From Roseateles_B sp051857535 (GTDB taxonomy: Bacteria > Pseudomonadota > Gammaproteobacteria > Burkholderiales > Burkholderiaceae_C), in contig NZ_JBPZGY010000011.1 in assembly GCF_051857535.1 (NCBI RefSeq), positions 102,993 to 166,992 of the forward strand: 64,000 nucleotides of DNA, written 5' to 3'. The notes under the pieces were generated by a model. The model was not told the DNA's origin. It ran no database searches and saw nothing but the letters and a program-made list of their open reading frames with translations. A program made the position numbers and the translations under genes. Shown piece after piece: positions 49,151-57,839 of this stretch; position 1 is the first letter of the stretch; every line of letters begins with the position of its first letter.

Positions 49151-49852
49151 ATGAAGACCATTGGTCTGATCGGCGGGCTGAGCTGGAAAGCCACGATCTA
49201 CTACTACGACTACCTGAACGAGCTCGGGAACCGCCACCTGGGCAAGTCGCACTCGCCACACATCGTGGTGGACAGCCTGGACTTCGAGCGCGTGGCGCAG
49301 TTCCTGCGCGACGAAGACGACGAGGCGCTGATCGACTACCTCGGTCACTCGGTTCGGCGCCTGTCGGCCACCGGCGCGGACGCCATCACCATCTGCTGCA
49401 ACAGCGCCCACAAGGTGGCCGGCCGCCTGGCGGAGCGGACGGGCTGCGCGCTCATCGACATCCGCCACACCGTGGTCCGCGAGCTGCAGTCCAAGGGCAT
49501 CGGCGAGGTGCTCCTGCTGGGCACGCTGTTCACCATGGAGCAGCGCTTCTATCAGGACGTCCTCGAGGCGGCGGGCATCCGCTGCCGTACGCCAGACGCC
49601 CAGGACCGTGCCTTCATCAACGAAGTCATCATGAAGGAGCTCAGCGTGGGCATCGTGAACGATGCGTCGCGGGAGCGCTTCATCGCCATCGGCCGTGCGG
49701 CCTGCGAGAGCGGTGCGCAGGCCGTGCTGCTGGCCTGCACCGAGCTGCCACTGCTGGTCGGTGCCGAGCATTTCGAGGTGCCGGTCGTCGATGCATCGCT
49801 GGTGCATGCCCAGGCTGCGTTTGCCCATGCCATTCGAGGAGGGACTGCCTGA
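49151..49852 (+). CDS. Aspartate/glutamate racemase family protein
   Basis: A 233-residue PLP-independent amino acid racemase. It has the two catalytic cysteine motifs, ITICCNSAHK (about residue 80) and LLACTELPLL (about 195), and the family start KTIGLIGGLSW. Members racemise Asp, Glu or, in the RacX branch, other amino acids. A strong AGGAGGG site precedes the ATG. The TGATG junction with the transporter gene shows tight coupling. It probably supplies a D-amino acid for the peptide, since no epimerisation domain was seen in the NRPS proteins. Confidence 0.88.
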   Translation: MKTIGLIGGLSWKATIYYYDYLNELGNRHLGKSHSPHIVVDSLDFERVAQFLRDEDDEALIDYLGHSVRRLSATGADAITICCNSAHKVAGRLAERTGCALIDIRHTVVRELQSKGIGEVLLLGTLFTMEQRFYQDVLEAAGIRCRTPDAQDRAFINEVIMKELSVGIVNDASRERFIAIGRAACESGAQAVLLACTELPLLVGAEHFEVPVVDASLVHAQAAFAHAIRGGTA

Positions 49853-50778
49853 TGACCGGCGCTTATGTCCGCATGTCATTGGCGATGCTGCTGGTGGGCA
49901 GCTATCTGGTGGCAAGCAAGATCATTCTCCAGTTCGTGCCGGTCTTCACGGCAGCCTTTGCACGGCAGGCCCTGGCCTTCGTGGCCCTGGCTGCATGGCT
50001 GGCCTGGACGCAGTCGCCCGTGTCCATAGGCCGAGGGCGGGACCGGCTGGTGCTGCTCGTGCAGGCCTTCGTCGGTGTGTTCCTCTACAGCGTGCTGTCG
50101 CTCTATGGCGTCCAGTGGACATCGGGCGTCGCGGCCAACGTCCTGATGGCCTTGACGCCAGCGGCGGTGGGGCTGGTGGGCCTGGTGCTGTTCCGGGAAC
50201 GCCTGGGGGCCACGGAGTCCCTGTGCCTGGTCCTGGCGGTGTGCGGGGCCATCATCACTCAGCTGGGAGAGGAGCAGGGCCTCTCCGAGGCCTCGTCCCT
50301 CAAGACCTGGCTGGGAGGTGGGCTCATTGTGCTGTCCGTGTTCTCCGAGGCGGTGTTCCTCACCTTCGGCAAGATGCTGCGGCAGCCGCTTCCCTCGACG
50401 GTGCTGTCGCTGGTGCTCACGCTGCTGGGCTCGCTGATGTTCCTGCCCTTCATGTTGTTCGAACTGCCCGCCTGGAACGTGGCGGCAGTGCCCTGGTATG
50501 TCTGGGGTCTGATGCTCTACAGCGGCGTGGCCATCACCGCATTGGCGGTGGTCCTCATGAACAGCGCGATGAAGGTGGTGCCCACGACGTCAGCGGCGGT
50601 ATTCACCGCCTTCATTCCGCTCAGCGGCGTAGGACTGTCCGTCCTGCTGCTGGGAGATACCTTGCGCTTCCAGCACGTGCTGGGGGCCGCCCTCGTACTG
50701 GGAGGGATGCTGTTTTCTGTGTTGCGCCAGCAGTCCAGGCCGCTGCAGGCACCATCGGTGGAAGGAGGGGCCGCATGA
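49852..50778 (+). CDS. EamA/DMT family transporter
   Basis: A 308-residue membrane protein with about ten hydrophobic helices in two EamA repeats. The first starts SLAMLLVGSYLVASKIILQF; the second includes a GVAITALAVVLMN and a TSAAVFTAFIPLSG segment. Family members mostly export amino acids or small metabolites. It is coupled at both ends: its ATG shares a base with the racemase stop, and its stop overlaps the ATG of the acetyltransferase gene. Export of an amino acid intermediate or product is a reasonable inference. Confidence 0.88.
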   Translation: MTGAYVRMSLAMLLVGSYLVASKIILQFVPVFTAAFARQALAFVALAAWLAWTQSPVSIGRGRDRLVLLVQAFVGVFLYSVLSLYGVQWTSGVAANVLMALTPAAVGLVGLVLFRERLGATESLCLVLAVCGAIITQLGEEQGLSEASSLKTWLGGGLIVLSVFSEAVFLTFGKMLRQPLPSTVLSLVLTLLGSLMFLPFMLFELPAWNVAAVPWYVWGLMLYSGVAITALAVVLMNSAMKVVPTTSAAVFTAFIPLSGVGLSVLLLGDTLRFQHVLGAALVLGGMLFSVLRQQSRPLQAPSVEGGAA

Positions 50779-51635
50779 ATGCGACTGAGATGACGTCCAT
50801 GATCGAGGCCCGCTGCAGTCAAGTGCAGCCTGAGGTTGACCTCATGCTGGAGGGTATGCGTGCCGAGTTGAAGGCAGGTGGCGTGGGCAATTCGCTCATC
50901 CAGAAATGCCTGCAGCGCTATTTCGAGCACAGTGACAGCATGGCGGACGGCCTGGCCGTGCTGCTGGCGGACCGCCTGGCGCTGCCGCCTCTGTCCGCTG
51001 AGGATCTCTACAGCAGGTTTTCGGAGTGCTATGACGATGAGCCCGCCCTCATCGAGACCATGCGCCAGGACCTGCAGTCCGCGGCCCAGCGCGATCCGGC
51101 TGCGAACGGGCTCTACATGCCCTTTCTTTTTCACAAGGGTTTTCACGCCCTGCAGGCGCACCGGGTGGCGTCCTTTCTGTGGCACCGGCGTCAGCGCGAA
51201 GACGCCCTGCTGATCTCCAGTCTCTGCGCTGCCAAGCTGTCGGTGGACATCCATCCGGGCGCACGCATAGGCCCCGGCGTGTTCTTTGATCACGGCGACG
51301 GCCTGGTGATCGGCGAGACGGCGGTGGTCGGTGCCGGGTCGACGGTGCTGCACGGCGTGACCCTGGGTGGTACGGGCAAGCAGCGCGGCGACAGGCATCC
51401 CAAGGTGGGGACCGGCGTGCTGATCGGCGCCCATGCCTGCATCCTGGGCAATATTCACATCGGCAACAACTCGCGCATCGGCGCAGGTGCCGTGGTGCTG
51501 CGCTCCGTGCCGGAGGGTCACCTGGCCGTGGGGACGCCTGCCATCAACAGGCCTATCTCGACCCTGGGTGATGCGCCTGCGGAGACACTGGACCACAGCT
51601 TTCCTGGCGCCGTGCTGGAATACGACGAGCTGTGA
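50775..51635 (+). CDS. Serine O-acetyltransferase (CysE-like)
   Basis: A 286-residue hexapeptide-repeat acyltransferase. The N-terminal helical domain is followed by the left-handed beta-helix, with VDIHPGARIGPGVFFDHGDG (catalytic His-Asp), VIGETAVVGAGSTVLHGVTLGGTG and HPKVGTGVLIGAHA. The product, O-acetylserine, feeds cysteine or, in some NRPS pathways, diaminopropionate synthesis. The ATG at 50775 overlaps the transporter stop (ATGA). As the third gene of the racemase-transporter-CysE run, it suggests dedicated serine/cysteine supply for the pathway. Confidence 0.92.
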   Translation: MNATEMTSMIEARCSQVQPEVDLMLEGMRAELKAGGVGNSLIQKCLQRYFEHSDSMADGLAVLLADRLALPPLSAEDLYSRFSECYDDEPALIETMRQDLQSAAQRDPAANGLYMPFLFHKGFHALQAHRVASFLWHRRQREDALLISSLCAAKLSVDIHPGARIGPGVFFDHGDGLVIGETAVVGAGSTVLHGVTLGGTGKQRGDRHPKVGTGVLIGAHACILGNIHIGNNSRIGAGAVVLRSVPEGHLAVGTPAINRPISTLGDAPAETLDHSFPGAVLEYDEL

Positions 51636-51851
51636 GGCGTTCAGCCACGGCCCGCACCTCGAGCTGGCCGGTGGGCGGTCCGCGTGTTGTACTCACGGCT
51701 TAAGTCGTGGCGGGATGCGGGTAGGGGCAACAGGTGGCGCCGATGACCCGCGCCATGGCCTGACCCCTTACCTGCCCCCTGATCTGATCCACGGCCGCGC
51801 CCAGCGGTGGCCGCCCTGTCCTGGTCGGGCAGGGGGGGCGCAGGCTGTGGC

Positions 51852-53351
51852 TCAGGGGCCAGGCACGGGGGCAGGCGCGGCCTGTGACAGCAGAAAGTGC
51901 GTCAGCAGCGCCACCGGGCGGCCGGTGCTGCCCTTGGTGGCGCCGCAGGTCCAGGCTGTGCCGGCGATGTCCAGATGCGCCCAGCGGTAGCTGCCTGCAA
52001 AGCGCTGCAGGAATTTCGCCGCGAGGATGGCCCCGCCGCGAGGGCCCCCTACATTGGCGACATCGGCAAAGTGGCTTGCCAGGCTGTCGGCGTAGTCGTC
52101 GTCCAGGGGCATGCGCCAGCAAGGATCCAGGGCCGTCTCGCCTGCCGCCATCAGGGCGGCGCCCAGGGCGTCGTCGTCGGTGAAGAGGCCGCTGCGCACG
52201 TCGGCCAAGGCGACGTGGCAGGCGCCGGTCAGGGTGGCCACGTCGATCACCGCTGCAGGCTTGAAGCGCTCGGCATACGTCAGGGCGTCGCACAGCACCA
52301 GCCGGCCTTCGGCATCAGTGTTGAGGACCTCGATGGTCTGTCCTGACAGCGAGGTCACCACGTCGCCAGGCTTCACCGCCCGGCCCCCCGGCATGTTTTC
52401 ACAGGCAGCGATGAGGACCACCAGGTTCAGCCTGGGCTTGAGTTCGGCGACGGCCCGTAGCGTGCCCAACACGGCGGCTGCACCGCCCATGTCGAACTTC
52501 ATCTCTTCCATGGCCTCGGCGGGCTTCAGCGAGATCCCGCCTGAGTCGAAGGTGATGCCCTTGCCCACCAGCACCAGGGGTGCTTGAGTTCTGGGCGCGC
52601 CCTCGTAGCGGGCGACGATGAAGCGCAGGGGCTCGTCCGACCCTTGGGCCACCGACAGAAATGATCCCATGCCCAGCTTCTGGACGGCCTTGCGGTCAAG
52701 CAGCTGCAGCCGCAGGCCATGGACGTCGGCCAGCCCCTGGGCACATGCGGCCAGATGGCTGGGCGTGGCGATGTTGGCGGGCCGATTGGCACATTCGCGC
52801 GCCAGCTCCATGCCTGCGGCGATGGCCTGGCCACGTGTCAGGCCCTGCTGGCGCTCGCTGGCGGCGTCGGCGTCGGCGTCCAGGGCGATCAGGGTCAGCA
52901 ACGCCGGCCCGGCCAGCGCGTTGGCATCGGGCCGGGTGTGGCGGTAGACATAGGCTGCCTCGCGAGCCGTCAGCACGAATTGCTCGGCCAGCATGCCGGC
53001 GCGCCCATCGGCGTGCTCGAAGCCGAGGAAGACCACGGCTGCGTGCGCCACGCGATGGCCCTTGAGCTGGGCCCAGGCCTGCTGCAAGGCTGCACGCGCG
53101 GCCTTGGTCGAGTCCCGACCCGCGGCGCACAGGACCAGGCGCCGCGTGAGCAGGCCCCTGGGCTGCTGCAGGGTCAGGCTCCTGCCGGCCTTGGCTTCGA
53201 AGTCGCCCAGGGTCATGGCGTCCGTGAGCAGGGTTGCCAGTCTTGTGTCCAGATGTGCGAGCTGCGGCTCGCTGCCCAGTATCACGATCAAGGCGTCAGC
53301 GCTGATATCGGCCAAGGTCTCGGCGGCCATTGTCTTGAGGCGAAATTCCAT
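51852..53351 (-). CDS. pepA: Leucyl aminopeptidase (M17, PepA type)
   Basis: A 499-residue M17 dizinc aminopeptidase. The C-terminal catalytic domain has LVGKGITFDSGGISLKP, the signature NTDAEGRLVL with metal ligands, and DVATLTGA. The N-terminal half is the usual regulatory/DNA-binding-like domain. The ATG at 53351 gives a normal PepA length; a further 117 residues in frame upstream are low-complexity and include a 10-bp repeat, so they are excluded. PepA is a housekeeping enzyme, but here it lies between pathway genes; it may be a second copy used for peptide processing. Confidence 0.92.
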   Translation of the reverse strand: MEFRLKTMAAETLADISADALIVILGSEPQLAHLDTRLATLLTDAMTLGDFEAKAGRSLTLQQPRGLLTRRLVLCAAGRDSTKAARAALQQAWAQLKGHRVAHAAVVFLGFEHADGRAGMLAEQFVLTAREAAYVYRHTRPDANALAGPALLTLIALDADADAASERQQGLTRGQAIAAGMELARECANRPANIATPSHLAACAQGLADVHGLRLQLLDRKAVQKLGMGSFLSVAQGSDEPLRFIVARYEGAPRTQAPLVLVGKGITFDSGGISLKPAEAMEEMKFDMGGAAAVLGTLRAVAELKPRLNLVVLIAACENMPGGRAVKPGDVVTSLSGQTIEVLNTDAEGRLVLCDALTYAERFKPAAVIDVATLTGACHVALADVRSGLFTDDDALGAALMAAGETALDPCWRMPLDDDYADSLASHFADVANVGGPRGGAILAAKFLQRFAGSYRWAHLDIAGTAWTCGATKGSTGRPVALLTHFLLSQAAPAPVPGP

Positions 53352-53766
53352 CGGTTCTATCTTGGGTTGCAAGGGCGCATGCGGACGGCCGCCCGGCCTG
53401 GTGATGGGGGAGCTGGCTGAGGCAGAGGGACTGGGGCCCTGCGACTGACGCTGGCGAACTGCCGCTGACTGCCGCTGACTGCCGCTGACTGCCGCTGCTG
53501 GCCCCGCATTCCGCACGGCCGGCAGCGCCGCGAAGTAGAACGCATCCTGGGCCTTTGTGCCAAGCGCTGGCTGCGCTCGCTGGGTCGGCGTGCTGCGCGC
53601 GATCCACAGGCGTCTTGTCATCGGCGCTGCACAGAACTCTCGTCCACTGCATCCCTGTGCTTCTCCTGCATTGCCGGAGGCCTTCGTCTGCAAGGCTGGC
53701 ACCGAGGCTAATGGTTACATTCAGCGGCGGCAGAGGTGATCGGCTGCTTACAATCAAATTCCACAG
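53352..53766. other. Divergent intergenic region between pepA and the TonB receptor
   Basis: About 415 bp with the 10-bp repeat array but no supported gene. A TACAAT box at 53749-53754 could be the -10 of the receptor gene; no clear -35 is seen. No Fur box was recognised by eye. Confidence 0.35.
53461..53497. repeat. 10-bp tandem repeat gccgctgact, about 3.7 copies
   Basis: Three exact copies and a partial fourth of gccgctgact lie head to tail upstream of pepA. Confidence 0.9.
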
Positions 53767-56148
53767 ATGCATCAGATCCTCCGCTCAGACATGCGACAGA
53801 AAAGAACGAAGAAGTACCTGCTGAGTACCCATGAAGACGGCGCAAGACCACAGCCCCCAAAGACAAAGACACGGACAAGGACCACGAGCGGCATCGGGCT
53901 GCAGGCCTGCGCGGTGAGGCTGATCGGCCAGTTCGCCGGGCAAGCTTGGCAGTGCAGCGGCGCGGCGCCGCTCGCTGGCTCGGCCAGGACCGGAAACGCG
54001 GGCACGCAGGCGGCCCTGGCCATGGGTCTTGCCATGGCGCTGGCCGCGCCCTGTGCCCACGCTGCCGACAGCTCGAAGACGCTGGACAAGGTCGAGGTGT
54101 CCGGTGCTGCCAGCTCTGATCGCAAGGATGCCTCCGCAGCCAAGACGACGGTGAGCGCCGCGGAACTGAATCGCTTTGGCGATGCGAGCCTTGTCGATGC
54201 TTTGCAGCGCATTCCCGGCCTGTCGGTCGAGCGATCGTCCAGCAAGGGCGCGGTGGTGAGCTTGCGTGGCCTTGGCAGCGGCTACACCCAGCTGCTCCTG
54301 AACGGCGATCCCATGCCGCAAGGCTTCTCCATCGACTCGATCGCCCCCCAGCTCATCGAGCGTATCGAGGTGCTGCGCACGGCGACCTCGGACATGAGCA
54401 ACCAGGCCATCGCCGGCACCATCAACATCGTGTTGAAGCAGACCTCGCTCAAGCGCCGCGGCGAGCTCAAGCTGGCGGCCGGCCACTACGAGAAGCAGTT
54501 CTCCCCCTCGTTCACAGTGGACCGTTCGATGGGGTCCGAGCGCTTCTCCTACGGCATTGGCGCCGGACTGGCTGATCTCCGCGATCGCTGGCCCTCAAGT
54601 TCGGTGACGCAAAGCACGGTTCTTGGCAGCACCCAGCCGCAGCGCTTCCAGAACGACAGCAGCGAGTGGCGCCGCGAGCGGCGGCTCAACCTCATGCCCA
54701 GCGCCACCTGGAAGCCTGGAGATCAGCAGGCCCTGACGCTCAACGGTCTGCTGCAGCGCAGCTGGACTGACTTCGAGGCGCCCGATGTGCGGACGGCCCT
54801 GGCTGGCGATCCGGTGCTCTTTCCCATCGACAGGCTGGTCACCTCGCAGCGGGCGGATCAGCTCCGCGTTTCAGGGGCCTGGAAAAGCCCCGTCGGCGAG
54901 AGCGCCCGCATCGAGGCGAAGGCCAGCCACAGCGCCGTGACCCGCACGACCCGCTCAAACTTCTACGCGACAGCCGCCGATGCGTCCCTCCTGCTCTCGC
55001 GGGATGTCGGGTCCACGCTGCGGGACCGCAGCACCCTGCTCAGCGGCAAGTATTCGCATGGCCTGTCCAGCGACCATGCCCTGGCCTTTGGCTGGGACGC
55101 GGAGTTCGGCCAGCGTGCCGAGAGCCGCGACCAGACGGAGCGCAGCCCGGTGGGCTTGCCCACGCAGGACCTGTCCGAAAGCTATACCGCGAGGATTTCC
55201 CGCCTTGCCGTCTTCGCCCAGGATGAGTGGGAGCTGTCCAGGCAGGTCTCGGCCTACCTGGGCTTGCGCCACGAGAGCCTGAGCACCGAGACAGTCGGCA
55301 ATGTGCTGGACGCTGTCCATTCGCGCTCCAGTGCGCTCAGCCCGACGGCGCAGCTGCTGTGGCGCCTGCCCGATACGCGGGGCGACCAGGTCCGCCTCTC
55401 GGTCGCTCACACCTTCAAGACACCGACCGCGCGGGAGCTGATCCCGCGCCGGTGGGTGGTCAACCAGAACTCGGCCACGAGTCCGAATTTCCAGGGCAAT
55501 CCCAATTTGAGGCCCGAGGAGGCCTGGGGGCTGGATCTGGGCTACGAGCGTCACCTGCGGGGTGATGCCTTCCTGGGTGTCAATGTCTTTGCCCGGCGCA
55601 TCCGCAGCGTGGTGCTCAACCGCGTGCAGTTCGTCGACGGCGCCTGGATGGAAGTGCCTGTCAACAGCGGCAATGCCAAGGTCCTGGGCCTGGAGCTGGA
55701 GGCCAAGGGCAAGCTCAGGCAGTTCCTCTCCACCGACGCCGACGTGGACCTCCGCACCCAGGTGGCCAGGTATTGGTCCGCACTCTCTGCCTTGTCGGGT
55801 CCTGGCAATCGCCTCAGCCGGCAGCCGCCGCTGACGGCCTCGCTCAGCGCTGACTGGCGTCCCGCAGGCAGCCCCCTGACCCTGGGCAGCAGTCTTGTCT
55901 TTCGCCAGGAGGCCCTGGTGCGGATGTCTCCAGAACAGACGGTCCGGAAATCCAACCGCGCTTTGCTGGATGCCTTTGCGAGCTACAAGTACAGCAAGGA
56001 CATCACGGCACGCCTTGTCCTGAGCAATCTGCTGGCCCAGGACGAGCGGCAGACCACGCACTATCAAGGCACCACCGTTGACGAGCGTACCGAGCTCCTG
56101 ACCAGCACCTTCAGGACCGTGCGCCTGACGCTGGACATCAAGCTGTGA
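53767..56148 (+). CDS. TonB-dependent outer membrane receptor
   Basis: A 793-residue TonB-dependent transporter. Order: a long N-terminal extension with a signal-like segment ending AMALAAPCAHAAD (about residue 98), a TonB-box-like TLDKVEVSG, a plug domain (LVDALQRIPGLSVERSSSKG, VVSLRGLGSGYTQLLLNG) and a 22-strand-type barrel ending in an aromatic-poor VRLTLDIKL. The extension before the signal peptide is unusually long, so the true start may be the ATG at 53791 or later. Substrate is unknown; near an EntS-like exporter and NRPS genes it could be a metallophore or product receptor. It is followed by the PPTase gene after 34 bp. Confidence 0.9.
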   Translation: MHQILRSDMRQKRTKKYLLSTHEDGARPQPPKTKTRTRTTSGIGLQACAVRLIGQFAGQAWQCSGAAPLAGSARTGNAGTQAALAMGLAMALAAPCAHAADSSKTLDKVEVSGAASSDRKDASAAKTTVSAAELNRFGDASLVDALQRIPGLSVERSSSKGAVVSLRGLGSGYTQLLLNGDPMPQGFSIDSIAPQLIERIEVLRTATSDMSNQAIAGTINIVLKQTSLKRRGELKLAAGHYEKQFSPSFTVDRSMGSERFSYGIGAGLADLRDRWPSSSVTQSTVLGSTQPQRFQNDSSEWRRERRLNLMPSATWKPGDQQALTLNGLLQRSWTDFEAPDVRTALAGDPVLFPIDRLVTSQRADQLRVSGAWKSPVGESARIEAKASHSAVTRTTRSNFYATAADASLLLSRDVGSTLRDRSTLLSGKYSHGLSSDHALAFGWDAEFGQRAESRDQTERSPVGLPTQDLSESYTARISRLAVFAQDEWELSRQVSAYLGLRHESLSTETVGNVLDAVHSRSSALSPTAQLLWRLPDTRGDQVRLSVAHTFKTPTARELIPRRWVVNQNSATSPNFQGNPNLRPEEAWGLDLGYERHLRGDAFLGVNVFARRIRSVVLNRVQFVDGAWMEVPVNSGNAKVLGLELEAKGKLRQFLSTDADVDLRTQVARYWSALSALSGPGNRLSRQPPLTASLSADWRPAGSPLTLGSSLVFRQEALVRMSPEQTVRKSNRALLDAFASYKYSKDITARLVLSNLLAQDERQTTHYQGTTVDERTELLTSTFRTVRLTLDIKL

Positions 56149-56182
56149 GCTCCCGGCGGCGACGGGGTGAGGACCTGCGGGC

Positions 56183-56968
56183 ATGATGCGCGCAGCGCTC
56201 CTCAGGCACGACGCGCAGCAGGTGGCACCATGCCTGGCGGCGCTGTCGGCTCGCCTGCTCTGGCAGGGAGCGGCGATCGAGGTCTCGCTGGCGCTGTCGT
56301 CGGTGCACCGCTTGATGCAGGCCCTGGGGGCTGTCCAGCTGCCGGGGCTGCAGCAGACCTGGAGAGCCCCTCGCCAGGCCAGCTACATCGCCGGCCGCCT
56401 GTGTGCCGAAGCCGCCGTTCTGGCGCTGACCGGCGAGCCGGCCAGCATAGGACGGGCCCCAGGCGGCGAGCCGGTCTGGCCTGAGGGCCTGGTGGGGTCG
56501 ATTTCCCATGATGCCGATACCGCGGTGGCCGTGGCAGCCCGCCGCACCAGCCTGGCTTGCCTGGGTGTCGATGTCGAGCAACGGCTCGGTGCGGCCGCCT
56601 TCACGGACATCGTGGCCGTCTGCCTGACGGCCGAGGAGCGTCAGCTCAATGCCCGGCATGCAGCGCCCCTGTGGGATGCCACGCTGCGCTTTTCCGCCAA
56701 GGAGGCTTACTACAAGGCGGTCCATCCGCAGCTCGGTCGATTCCTGGACTTCCACGACGTGCAGGTGGAGGGCGACACGGCGCCGGCCGACCAGGGCGTC
56801 TTTGCCTTGCAGCCGGTCCTGCAGGGCGACCTGCCGCGCCTGGCCGGCGCCTTCCGGCAGACCCGCTCAGGCCTCGTCACGCTGGTCTATCCGCCTGGGG
56901 CGTGCCAGGCCGCGGATGCCGTGCTCCATGCGTCGCCCTGGGGGGCGCCGCTGTTGCATGGCATCTGA
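56183..56968 (+). CDS. 4'-phosphopantetheinyl transferase, Sfp/EntD type
   Basis: A 261-residue EntD-like transferase that attaches the phosphopantetheine arm to carrier proteins. Seen: GSISHDADTAVAVA, then CLGVDVEQR with the Mg-binding Asp and Glu, and the hallmark FSAKEAYYKAVHP. The N-terminal ARG-rich region fits EntD. It should activate the T domains of the three NRPS proteins and the ACP at 61.6 kb. Lying directly downstream of the receptor gene suggests a shared transcript. Confidence 0.92.
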   Translation: MMRAALLRHDAQQVAPCLAALSARLLWQGAAIEVSLALSSVHRLMQALGAVQLPGLQQTWRAPRQASYIAGRLCAEAAVLALTGEPASIGRAPGGEPVWPEGLVGSISHDADTAVAVAARRTSLACLGVDVEQRLGAAAFTDIVAVCLTAEERQLNARHAAPLWDATLRFSAKEAYYKAVHPQLGRFLDFHDVQVEGDTAPADQGVFALQPVLQGDLPRLAGAFRQTRSGLVTLVYPPGACQAADAVLHASPWGAPLLHGI

Positions 56969-56989
56969 AGACGGCGCGCCTGCTGGGCT

Positions 56990-57409
56990 TCAGTCCGCCG
57001 CACCCAGCACCAGGAAGGAGGCGTGTGCGCTGGCCACGGGCGTGTCGTCGGCCATGATGATGGCATTGGCGACAGCCAGCCGGCTGCCCACCTTGACAAT
57101 GCTTACCCGGGCCTCGAGCCAGGCGCCCAGCGCAGCGCCACCGACGTAGTCGAGGCTGAGATGCGTGGTCGTCATGCGAAGGGGCACTTGCTGCGAACTG
57201 GCGGTGACATAGCCCAGGGCGATGTCGGCCAGCGTGGCGATGAGGCCGCCATGGGCCGTGCCGGCATTGTTCGTGTGCCGCTTGTCGATGCGCAGGCCCA
57301 CCACGAAGCCTTCCTGCGTGCGGCGGTGGAACCAGGGGCCGGTGGCATCCAGAAAGGGGCTGGTGCGGAACAGTGGCTCGTAGCCGGCCGGGGGCTCGGC
57401 GCCGTTCAC
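56990..57409 (-). CDS. PaaI-type hotdog thioesterase
   Basis: A 139-residue single hotdog protein with the PaaI/4HBT signature NNAGTAHGGLIATLADIALG, in which the Asp is the likely catalytic residue. The GTG at 57409 overlaps the stop of the upstream thioesterase (GTGA), which fixes the start. It is the last gene of the 57-61.9 kb lipid cassette. A role in hydrolysing acyl-CoA or acyl-ACP from the FAAL pathway is inferred. Confidence 0.86.
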   Translation of the reverse strand: MNGAEPPAGYEPLFRTSPFLDATGPWFHRRTQEGFVVGLRIDKRHTNNAGTAHGGLIATLADIALGYVTASSQQVPLRMTTTHLSLDYVGGAALGAWLEARVSIVKVGSRLAVANAIIMADDTPVASAHASFLVLGAAD

Positions 57410-57825
57410 TTGCCCTCCACCTTCGCGATGGTGGCCAGCGCGACGGCCACCAGCTTGCGCTCCCCACGGCGTTCCGCGAAGACCTCGGCCTGGGCCACCA
57501 CGGTGCGCGAGGAGGCCTTGATGACGGTGCCCACGCCGATCAGGCGCTCGCCGACGGCGGGCGCGAGAAAGTTCAGCTTGTACTCCGAGGTGACGACGTC
57601 GCCGGCCACGGATCCAGCCGCCCATGCACAGGCGCTGTCGGCCACAAAGCCGATGATGGCCCCATGCACGAAGCCATGGTGCTGGTTCACGCGCTCAGGC
57701 ACGACAGGGACGGCCAGTTCCACCTTGCCGGGTTCGATGTGCAGCACCTGGGCCTCCAGCTGGGCGGCAAAGGGGGTCTTCGCGATGATGGCCTGCAGAT
57801 AGGTCTTCATCTGATCGTTGTCCAT
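57406..57825 (-). CDS. PaaI-type hotdog thioesterase (second copy)
   Basis: A 139-residue hotdog protein like its neighbour, with VNQHHGFVHGAIIGFVADSA as the signature segment (catalytic Asp) and SEYKLNFLAPA on the next strand. The ATG at 57825 has GGAG 6 bp upstream. It lies 14 bp downstream of the FAAL gene and overlaps the next thioesterase by 4 bp. The pair may act as a heteromer, since each provides one hotdog. Confidence 0.87.
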   Translation of the reverse strand: MDNDQMKTYLQAIIAKTPFAAQLEAQVLHIEPGKVELAVPVVPERVNQHHGFVHGAIIGFVADSACAWAAGSVAGDVVTSEYKLNFLAPAVGERLIGVGTVIKASSRTVVAQAEVFAERRGERKLVAVALATIAKVEGK

Positions 57826-57839
57826 GGCGGTCTCCGTGG

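Noticed and set aside
49662..50774. In-frame extension upstream of the serine acetyltransferase
   Set aside because: It runs through the racemase and transporter genes in another frame; the ATG at 50775 gives a standard CysE N-terminus.
53352..53702. 117-codon N-terminal extension of pepA
   Set aside because: It includes a 10-bp tandem repeat and low-complexity residues and would make PepA abnormally long.
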